NCBI GenBank assembly: GCA_025769875.1
Contig: JAGFNK010000196.1
Span: forward strand, 24,973-88,972
Reading direction: 5' to 3'
DNA length: 64,000 nt
Source of the DNA: Russula earlei
Lineage: Eukaryota; Basidiomycota; Agaricomycetes; Russulales; Russulaceae
Of this stretch, positions 55,371-64,000 are shown piece after piece. Made by a program: the position numbers and the translations under genes. A model generated the notes under the pieces. That model was given only the letters and a program-made list of their open reading frames with translations. It made no database searches and was not told the DNA's origin. Each line of letters begins with the position of its first letter. Position 1 is the stretch's first letter.

Positions 55371-57700
55371 GAAGGGGGTACACAATGTTGCTTAATAAGG
55401 TCAATAATCTTCTCCAACACCAGGTCTTTCTGCGGGACGATTGATCGAATCTCAAATGTCCTCTCTGACAAAGCTACGGATATCCGCATGGATCATATCC
55501 CTCTCTCCAAATTTGATATGCCTATCAACTGTGGACAGAACGTCACACGTTGACAGAGACACTCTGTCGGAGGATGTCCTTGAAATGCCATCCAGGATCA
55601 CAATGAGGTCCACGATGTAGCCCATTACGCATTGGACATTCTCCTGACTGACATCCCAGAGACGCTCAGCTGGATTAGCTTCACGTCGCATTAGCTCACC
55701 TGTCTTCATATGCATCAAAAAACCCACTCCGCGAACTTGTCTCCGGATCCAGTTGGGTCATGTGTCCTATTGAGTGGGATTTTTATTTTCTGAGCATCTC
55801 TTCTCCGCTCTATGTGTGACAGACATACATACCCCAATGACGCGCCACCGGCTGATTCAGCCAAGTCCTTGACAACATACGACATTCTTCCCTTGAATTT
55901 GTTGCTGGACAGATACTAACTTTCGTCAGCAGCAGCTAACGACAACAGGGCGATTTGCGAGGGCTAACCCTGACCCTGTCATTCAGATTCCATATTTCAA
56001 CGATATCCATATGAATGACATTCACGCAGTTCTTAAGCGGTTGATCGGCGAAGTCCTCACTAAACCGAAGTCTACTCCAGTATTCTATTGGAAGTGGTTA
56101 GATTGGCCTTGAAGCCGCAAGTGAATATACTTGCGGCTGCGTCCAACTCTGGTATTCCAATAAATTAATGAAATCGTGGTGCGGAATCAAACAAAATAAC
56201 GTACTCGATCGAAGCTTGAATGGCGATATCCCGAGACACTCTCAATGCTATGGACCACACGAGAGGGGCAGGGACAATACGTGAATTGGTCCCTTGTACC
56301 CTCGACCGAGGATAAAGGTTGGAGGAAACACGCGAACCAGTGATAAATCTATCTGTCGTCACAACTAGGTTGCCAATGAGTTCTCTAAATTGTGGGTTTA
56401 CTGCGAACAGATGTCAAAGGGCCACTGCACAGAAGAGAGAACACACTACCAGAAACGATCTCTGCTGGTATATCCTTGGGCTCCCTACGAAACAGGGAAC
56501 GGCTCGACTCTTCCAAATGCGCATATGCTCTGGCTCTCGCACTTTCAGAGCATCCTTCAGGAGAGACAACCAGATCAAACTTGGCGAATGCGACAAGAAC
56601 AGCCACTAAATATCGTTCAAGTTGAAGACATAATTCCCGATTCGAAAGCACTTACCTCCTCTCATGCCCAAAATCACCTCCACCCCTTCTCCAATGCTCC
56701 CATTAATGGCATCAGATGTGGGGACACATATCCTAAGGAAACACATCAGCTAACGGAGTGAGGCCATTCGACATGGCTTGCTACCAGACAGCGTGTAATC
56801 TCTCCGAGGCCGAACAGCTCGAATCGGTGCGGAGTGAGATAAAATCCTGGATCGACTGCAAATCCTGCGCATCATCCGGTTCTTCAAATCCAGTGTATTC
56901 GTGGACAATAAGATAACGGTTATCTTCAGGACAAACCTCCAGGTTGATGTCGCGTTTATCAGACGTTATTTGTTGCAAAGCCTTGTTTCAAGTAGGGCAC
57001 TCTCTTTGGCAAGATAGGAACACAAAATACACACCGACGTATCCACTTTAAAGACAGTACTGATTAGAGAAGATTTTCCAGAGCCTCTCTGCAATTAAAG
57101 GCGGCATCAATCGGACATAGATTTTGATCAGATCTGCGTGTACGTGCCTTCCCCACCACGAGAATCCTAAACCTACAGAGGCTCAGACAAACGTGATTCA
57201 CAGCCAGAACGTACGACATACCTGAGGTCATCAGGGAGCACTTGTCTCAATGTTGAAGGGAGCGGCGGTTTAGGATAACTCAAGCCTGATACCCGAGCTC
57301 CAATCTTTGGGAGCTCTTATAAGAGTGTCATCGAGCACAATCCCGCCAGAGAATCAATCTCACCTGGGACGGGGGGCCTGTAATCGGAACGATGAGACTC
57401 CATAGGCACGGTTGCTGACTTGGCCCTAGACCTAGGGTCCCGGGATGACGATAACTTCGACAATTGCGCATGCGCTGGTGCAGACCCCACTCTTTTTCGG
57501 AAAGCTGGTTCGTCCGAGGACTTCTCGCGACGGGACGTCTGTTCGTTCCTAGATGATTTTCGACTGCCTTTTTGGGTAAAGGGCCTTGAAGACTCCTCCA
57601 TGACCACCCCGGATGGTACTGATGCGGGTGACACCCTCAAAGCCGCTGGAGGTGCAGGCGGAGAAGGGAAGGCATCGGCAGCGCTACAGGAATTTCCCAT
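55371..57700 (-). pseudogene. Myristoylation-type N-terminus plus P-loop GTPase, copy 1
   Basis: The likely start is ATG 57700 (MGNSCSAADAF), a canonical N-myristoylation and palmitoylation signal. A serine/arginine-rich disordered region ends PVPGEIDSLAGL. A TAA (57317) then interrupts the frame before SYPKPPLPSTLRQVLPDDLR. GTPase exons follow: RFRILVVGK, spliced to RGSGKSSLISTVFKVD (P-loop), YLIVHEYTGFEEPDDAQ in the G3 region, AVLVAFAKFDLVVSPEG in G4, and C-terminal SQENVQCVMGYIVDLIVILD. G4 is normally [NT]KxD; here it is AKFD, which should weaken guanine specificity. One extra base near 55455-55465 shifts the frame after SFVRED; the other frame continues IVPQKDLVLEKIIDLIKQH. Resembles a GTP-binding family expanded in Agaricomycetes; role unknown. 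A tandem paralog lies 4.2 kb upstream. Confidence 0.7.
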
Positions 57701-57752
57701 GATGAAAAGTGGAGCACGGGAGAGAGGCACGGATCACATAGAACCCCCTATG

Positions 57753-57758
57753 TTTATA
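57753..57758 (-). promoter_or_regulatory. TATA-box candidate of GTPase copy 1
   Basis: The minus strand reads ctcctataaacatag, with TATAAA 53 bp upstream of the MGNSCS start codon. Spacing is plausible for a short-leader fungal promoter; no experimental support. Confidence 0.4.
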
Positions 57759-57830
57759 GGAGAGAACGCGAGGACGCCTCGTTGGAAGTTGGGTAGTTGG
57801 GTAGAGGAAACATCCACATAGTGACTCGTG

Positions 57831-59570
57831 GCTTTAGTGTGCAAACACGTTCATGGAATTGACTAACATGATGCTAGGAGCTAACATGTGACAACACGGA
57901 GTGCGTGACACAGCGGAGCGCCCGGGCCATCTCTATTCGAGATAGACACACCTACTCACTTCGTTCATGTCTCTCGTTTTCTTACAAAACTTGCGCCTCC
58001 AGGACGATGCCCTTTCTCTCCATATAAACATTAGTTGCGCCACCGCGGCACCGTCCTTCGCAGATGGTATCGCCGACACCTTTTCGTGCGCGTCACCACA
58101 AATGTGTTATGATACATCTCCGACTAGGTGTTTTGAAGATTCAACGGAAACGTACATGTTGGTATGTAAGCCCTAAGAAAAGTTCTCGGAGAAGGCCAGT
58201 GCCAAATGAAGTATCAATTTTCCGTGTGTGATTCTCCAAAGCTCACCTTCTCATATTCCAGTTTCCTCTCGAAGCTTGACCCCTTGGCGACAAATCGAGC
58301 CGCTAAAATCGTGTCATTTCGCGCATCGAGACCTTCGCTCGAGAGCCCCTTAGCTCTCTGTTCACTGGGACGTGTCGACAATCCCTCGGTCGGGGCGCCT
58401 TGGACTTTCAAACTTTGGTGCTCAATGCTTACTCTCTCACATGCACCCTGATTCCCATCTTTGAACCCACGTCCGTGGCGACTTCCGCTCTTTTTTGACG
58501 TTTCCAGCCTTTTGTCAATCCCATAAATCATTGCTCGAACACGGTTGGTTGCTATGTCGACTCTGGTTGTCCAGCACTATCCACAACGAGAGAACACAGC
58601 TACTGTCCAGGTATCACACCGTTACCTGACTCCAAGGATACGGCCGATGGGAACAACATCCTCTGCCAAGCACTTGATGGCACAGTGCAACTCCGAGAAG
58701 GTCCAGCTACTGCTTGAGAATAGCTATAAAGCTTCAACAATCTGGATGGGGCTCCATCGTTATAACACGGGGAGCTGAGTCATTGATCTAAGCATGCACA
58801 GCAAGATGGGAGCATTGTCCAGGGTTGGAATGTATGGATCAGGAAAACTACATCCTACTAGAAATGCCTGGGTAGTCTAGTAACGTCTAGTGACAAGTAG
58901 AGCAGATTTGAAATCGGCAAACGGGCCGCAGACGAATTTTGGATAGGATCAAATCATCCGTGTTTTGCACAAGTCGTTATCATCACATTGTACATGGACT
59001 GGTAGGCAATACCTGAAATATGTGCCATCAAGTCGCAAGGGCCTCAGCCTCTGTTTCTGTCTCTGATTATGTCATTGTTATTTCGTGTACAAATATCACG
59101 TGTTCAATGACGACACTTCACTTATACTTCCGTTTTACATACAATATTTACTTCCGTGTACTTCGTACGCGATTGGGGGCCAAAAACGGTGTCTTTTTCC
59201 TTCACTCATGCGCCCACCTTCTGTACCAATTGTGCAGTAGCATCATCAGGGGCGTGATGATATGTTTGGGCGAGACATGAAGACATCAACCAGTCGAGCT
59301 TGGGCTGGGGACATGAGCGAAATGAGGATTAGCGCGTATCATTTGTCCATTTGCCTACTGCCCTAGTTCGTATGTCCTTAATGGTGACCGTCGGTCATTT
59401 GCCTATCAGTTGTTGGGAGATATCTGTCATATACGTCAAATTGAACAAATAAAGAACAATATATCATACCCACATGAATTTTAGGCCAGTCGAAACCACA
59501 TATAAGGCTCACATACTATGGAGGCAAACCCGTGTACAATCAGACACAACCGCAAGCTCAGCAACATCAG
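57831..59570. other. Spacer between the two GTPase genes
   Basis: Open frames such as 58206-58451 (plus) and 58531-58214 (minus) overlap on opposite strands and have no domain. No repeat or transposon is recognised. CpG is frequent, unlike the 28-49 kb region. Confidence 0.4.
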
Positions 59571-62062
59571 CTATTCCCAGAAGGGGGAACACAGTATTGC
59601 CTGATCAAGTCGATAGTCCTCTCCAACACCAGGGTCCTTCTGCGGGACAGCAAACCTGATCCCAGATGTCTCAGTTACGAAGCTACGGATATCCCCGTGA
59701 ATCCAATCTCTACGCCCTGAGGTGATGTGCTTCTCTACGGCTGACTTCGCGTTATTTGCTATTGACACACTGTCAGTGGCCGTCCTGTAAATGTCATCCA
59801 GGATTACAGTGAGGTCTACGATGTATCCCATCACGCATCGGACGTTCTCCTGACTGAGTTTCCAGAGTGACTCAGCTGGATTTACCATACTTCACATTCA
59901 CTCACCTGCCTCGATATACGTCGTAAACCCATTCCGCATACCTGTCTCCGGATTCAAGACTATGAGGAGTTCAATTCCTGGACATCTCTTCTCAGTTTTA
60001 TATGTGACACACTTACCCCAACGGTACAGCACTGGCCGATTCAAGCTAGGTCTTGACGACGTGAGAAATCTTTTCCTTGAATCTGTTACTCGTAAGATAC
60101 TAATTTCGATTAGCAGCTAAGGACAACGGAGAAACTGGGAAGTGCTAACTCTGGGCCTTGTCATGCATGTTCCATATATCAACGATGTCCAAATGGATGA
60201 TGTTCACGGCAGTTCTTAAGCTGTTGAATCGGCGAAGTCAAGATTAGACCCAGGCCACGCCAGTACCCTAAGGCAGAATGAAAAGGTCAGAAGGTGTTTA
60301 GTCCGCGACTCGGATATACTCGCGACTTTCGTCCGACCTCTGAGAGCGAAATAGATGAATGAAACTAAGTCGGGATCGGAATACGAACAACGTACTCGAT
60401 GGAAGCTTGAATAGAAATATCCTGTGATGCTCTCAATGCCACGGACCACACGAGAGGGGCGGGAGCAATCCGCGGCTTTGCCCCTTGTACATTCGATCCG
60501 CCGGGCAGGAGAGGTAGAGGCCAACACGCGAGCCCATGATGAGTCCTGTCTGTCGTCACAACTAGATTGCCAATGAGATCTAGATATTGCGGGTACACTG
60601 CGAATGGCCAACGACGTCAAACGATCACTACATGAAAAAGAGAGCAAACTACCAGAAACGATCTCTGCTGGTACATCCCTGGGCTCTTTACGAAATAGGG
60701 AACGGCTCAACTCTTCGCACTGTGCATATGCACTGGTCCTCGCACTTTCAGAGTACCCTTCAGGAGAGACAACCAGGTCAAATTTAGTAAACGCGACAAC
60801 GACAGGCACTAAAGATCAAGTAAGATAAAAGATATAACCCTAGATATGAATGCACTTACATCCTCTCAAGGCCAGAATCTCCCGTATCCATCTCCAATAC
60901 TCCCATTTATAGCGTCGGGTATGGGGACACATATCCTAGAATATATCAGCCAAATACGCATCGTCGCGCTTTCAACATCGCTTCTCTACCAGACAGCATG
61001 TAATCTTTCGGGGGCCCGAACGGCTGGGATCAGTCCGGTATAAGATGAAATCCCGAATAGACTGCAAGCCCTCTGCATCGCCTGGTTCGAATCCGGAGCA
61101 CTCGTGGACAATAAGGTATCGGTTATCTTCAGGATGAAACTCCAGATTGATGTTGCGTTTCCCTGACGAGCCTTGGGGGTGCAAACTTGTTTCCGTGTAG
61201 TCACGTTGACAAGACAGGGATATGGATGATACACACCGATGTATCCACTTAAAGATCGTATTTATTAGGGAGGATTTTCCAGAGCCTTTCTGCGATCAAA
61301 GGCGGTATTGATTGGACTCGGAATTGTTTGAAGGTTGCATGGACGTACCTTGCCCACCACGAGAATCCTGAACCTACAGAGGTGCTGAGAGGGATGTTGT
61401 TCACAGGCCAGAATCGTACAACGTACTTCGAGTGATCAGCAAGCGATTGCTTCAGCATTGAAGTGAGCGGTCTACGGCCAGGATAACTCATGTTGGTACC
61501 GAGCACTCTTTGGGACCTCTTATGAGGGGGTCCATTAAGGGTTTTATACCCTCGACTAGCTATCACTCTCACCTGGGACGGGGGGTCTAGAATCGGAACG
61601 ATGAGCTCTCCTAGGCACGCTTGTCGAGTGTGCCCTAGACCTAGGGTCCTCGGGCGACGACGACTTCGGGAGCTGCGCCCACTCTGGTGCGGACTCCACC
61701 CTTTTAACGGGAGGCTAATCGTTCGAGGACCTTTCGCGTTGGGACTCGACTCGTGCCTAGACGACCTGCGACTGCTTTGTCTGGTCAATGGGGCTGAAGG
61801 GCTCCTTTACGATGGTTGAGGGGGCGCTGATGGGGGGTAGCACCCTCGCAGGCGGAGGAGGTGGTGGTGGGTCAATAGGTTTGCTCGAGAAACCCCCCCA
61901 TGGGGAGAGGACAGGGATCGGTTGGGGGAGGGGGGGAATGGAACTTGATCGAAGAAGGAACACGGGGATTTCGTGCTGGCTGCAAGTCCTGTTAAGTATC
62001 CGCGTTATAAAACTCGTGGGTTTCGCGTGCAGTTTCGTCAATAATGGCCGCTCACCGCTCAC
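59571..62062 (-). pseudogene. P-loop GTPase, copy 2 (tandem paralog)
   Basis: Same layout as copy 1. A proline/serine-rich N-terminal part lies near 62000-61560, without a recognisable MGN start and with frame changes. ATG 61501 region gives MSYPGRRPLTSMLKQSL, then FRILVVGK, then KGSGKSSLINTIFK (P-loop). One base is missing just after the P-loop (about 61250, where copy 1 has one more A/T), shifting the frame. Further on are YLIVHECSGFEPGDAEGL, PVVVAFTKFDLVVSPEG with an intact TKFD G4 motif, NLVVTTD and SQENVRCVMGYIVDLTVILDD. An extra base in the ggg run at 59632-59634 shifts the last 25 codons. So this copy keeps G4 but carries at least two independent frameshifts. Function unknown. Confidence 0.7.
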
Positions 62063-62380
62063 TTCCAGTTCCTGGACATCGTGTTGTGGTTGTGTTGTGG
62101 CGGGGCGCGCCCCGCGACTTGTTCAATCGGCTTTAGGTAATTTCTATTCTCGTCCATTACCACACAAGAATTTTTTTTGACTACAAGGAGAACGCAAAAA
62201 GATTGTCATACGCGGGGATGTGTTATCACATGGGCCAGTACGATAAAAACAATTAGAGCCTACACAACCTAATCATAAGGAGGTGAGCCGGAACTTGAAC
62301 TTGATCCCGGTTCCTGAGTTGTGCTGTAATCAACTTTAATATAATATTGCAGGTGTTATGGTGAGCATGAGAAGGTTCAT

Positions 62381-62734
62381 ATGCTCCACGCCGATGAGCA
62401 CGGGCTTGTTGGACTTACTCTTGATGATCTTCGTTTCCGTTGCCATTCCTGGGTTGACAACTTTCTCGTTCTTGCTCGTCCACCTACCATTCTAGCGGCC
62501 ACAGAGAGTACACCCCAGTTCCGAATATACTACCCAAGGCCAGGATGCCCCGTGCTCGTAGTTCCTCCCTATCTACAAGATAACGCCTGGAGTATGATAT
62601 TCCGCCGCTCCTATTGTGGTGCAATGGCACGTAGCCTCGATGGCATCAGAACGATGCATGGTTCCAGACTGGGAAACCATGCCTCAGCGAAACGTACTGA
62701 TCTAACCGAATACAGACAGGTCTCCCGGCAATGA
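62381..62734 (+). CDS. Unrecognised ORF, possible exon
   Basis: The 117-codon frame reads LHADEHGLVGLTLDDLRF, then LVLARPPTILAATES and CPVLVVPPYLQDNAWS. The frame is open upstream of the ATG to about 62350, after an acceptor-like ttgcag, so it may be an internal exon. Composition is protein-like, but no domain is recognised and no paralog is seen in the window. Confidence 0.3.
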   Translation: MLHADEHGLVGLTLDDLRFRCHSWVDNFLVLARPPTILAATESTPQFRIYYPRPGCPVLVVPPYLQDNAWSMIFRRSYCGAMARSLDGIRTMHGSRLGNHASAKRTDLTEYRQVSRQ

Positions 62735-62799
62735 TGGCGGGTTTGAAAACGTCGAAAACAATGCCCCGCATGGGCCTTATCCACGAGGCGAGTTGTCAT

Positions 62800-63670
62800 T
62801 CCTCGCCGGCGGCCTGGGTTTATCTCTCGTTCAATGTGATTCGCACAGTACGATAGCCAGTATGATGCTCATTCGATGGGCGTTGGTCACCTTTCCAGCA
62901 GAAAACTTGTGTTGTGACAAGTTGGGTCATGGCAAGACAGATCTACGTGTCAGCTAGAACTGAACGTCGAACAGCAACCCCTGAGCTGAGATACTAGTAG
63001 TTCTACTGCTTCGGCGCTATAGAATTGGAACTATCAAACGCCGCGCCTCGAGGCACGACTTGCGCCTTCTAAACTGCCCGCACTCATGCACGTGGCATAC
63101 CCTGACCACGAATATGGTACGTGCCCGCCGCCCAAGAAAACACATGGACGTGCCACTGCACATTGTATCCGCACACAACCTCCATCTGTACTAAAGCACC
63201 GGTGTGTTTGAAGATACCATATTGGCAGGGGCTTGATAGTCCATATCCTTATTGCGCAATATTGTCACCTGTATTCTGTGAGAAAAGTCTTGTTTACCCC
63301 CCCCCCCCCCCCCCATCGTTGATAGTATAACGTGAAGAGGTCACCTAGGCGCTAGCGTTGCTGGATTGTACATGCTGTGTTATATAAATATCTGTGGTCT
63401 CAAGGGGGCAGAGTCGAGAGAGCCTCTATTTAACAATGATGATGTTGAATCCGTTGCTACTACTGAGAGTGGTTTTTTCTCCACAAACCCCTTTCATGTG
63501 CCTAGCAACTAACTTAGTGCAGCAACCCGACGTACAGTACTGCGCAGTCTGGTATACTTTGTAACTCTGGCTCTGCACGCCCTTGTCCTCCGGTAAATCT
63601 CTAGCGTTCCATGATGCACAGCAGGAATGGTGAGGTTTGTGTGAGTATCGGATTCGAGCCGTGGGTGGGC
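62800..63670. other. Intergenic region with an 18-bp poly-C run
   Basis: No gene is recognised. A run of 18 C lies at 63297-63314, a spot prone to length error in assemblies. A tatataaatatc segment at 63382 is TATA-like but has no gene to attach to on the plus strand. Confidence 0.4.
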
Positions 63671-64000
63671 CTAGGGCGTTGTACGATTACGAGCTAGAAG
63701 ACGCTGTCTTATATCTTGAGATGGATCTATGGCTTCTAGTGCTTGCCTCTGGAGATCTACGTCCTTGAGGTTCCTAGGATTAACCTTTAGTAGCTCCTCA
63801 ACTACTCCGTCGATATTGTTGATATCGTCATCACGCAAAGAATGGACCCCTGTGTCCATCGAGCATGTTCCCAACCAGGTCAATGAGAGGTTTGATAATG
63901 TACTTGGGGTAGGGAAAATCAGAAAAAATTCCACGGTGTTGGACTACAAGATCACAAAGAAGATCGAGCAGAAGTTGCCGTGTCCCAACCGAGTCTTTGC
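63671..64000 (-). CDS. 3' end of a gene leaving the window
   Basis: From the right edge the minus strand reads SVGTRQLLLDLLCDLVVQHR, then FSDFPYPKYI and LIDLVGNMLDGHRG, a well-formed amphipathic helical protein. A second frame, 63934-63671, ends DIRQRLLARNRTTP. The shift between them near 63835 may be a small intron (gtgacg donor) or a frameshift. The pattern reminds me of a hypothetical family seen in ectomycorrhizal Boletales, but I cannot name it. Confidence 0.4.

Noticed and set aside
61078..61100. tRNA B-box-like ggttcgaatcc
   Set aside because: It lies within GTPase coding sequence and no A-box or cloverleaf could be drawn around it.

Overview
This is a repeat-rich stretch of a fungal nuclear genome, almost certainly an Agaricomycete (Basidiomycota). 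The reasons are introns of about 45-65 bp with GT..AG ends, a FunK1-type fungal kinase, a DUF6532 protein, Spt5-like KOW, WD40 and Tnp2-like genes of the kind expanded in mushroom-forming fungi, a Plavaka-type transposon, chromodomain gypsy elements and a PIF/Harbinger element. The tandem GTPase family at the right end makes me lean to Boletales, but that is a low-confidence guess. No CRISPR, tRNA or rRNA was seen.

Layout. 0.2-3.2 kb: repeated copies of a short coiled-coil protein gene. 3.1-22.8 kb: a series of genes of accessory or transposon type (KOW/NGN Spt5-like, an unknown multi-exon gene, a WD40 protein with a C-terminal membrane helix, a gene split by two solo LTRs, a Tnp2-like transposase relative, a small basic protein, a FunK1 kinase). 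The part from 2.7 to 18.9 kb is flanked by 1.4-kb inverted repeats that each carry the coiled-coil gene. 24.2-26.0 kb: a class III aminotransferase, the only clearly metabolic gene. 28.6-32.8 kb: solo LTRs of one family in both orientations. 32.8-39.8 kb: a 7.0-kb Plavaka element with a transposase and a DUF6532 gene, inserted in one of those LTRs. 40.4-49.3 kb: two damaged gypsy elements, one containing a MITE and another solo LTR. 49.26-52.20 kb: a 2.94-kb element with 408-bp terminal inverted repeats and a G-rich core. 52.2-55.0 kb: a left-truncated PIF/Harbinger element. 55.0-55.3 kb: a copia scrap. 55.4-62.1 kb: two tandem P-loop GTPase genes. 62.3-64.0 kb: an unrecognised ORF and the end of a gene that leaves the window.

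The most coherent signal is mutational. Many reading frames in the transposons and accessory genes are interrupted by TGA exactly where the family has arginine, which fits CGA to TGA, i.e. CpG to TpG. LTR copies of one family show the same change as loss of nearly all CpG in the older copies. The aminotransferase ends with a normal TGA stop, so this is decay (methylation or a RIP-like process), not recoding. Nested insertions with clean target duplications give a relative chronology: solo LTRs in a gene, a Plavaka element in an LTR, a MITE in an LTR, and a fold-back element at a junction between two unrelated truncated elements.
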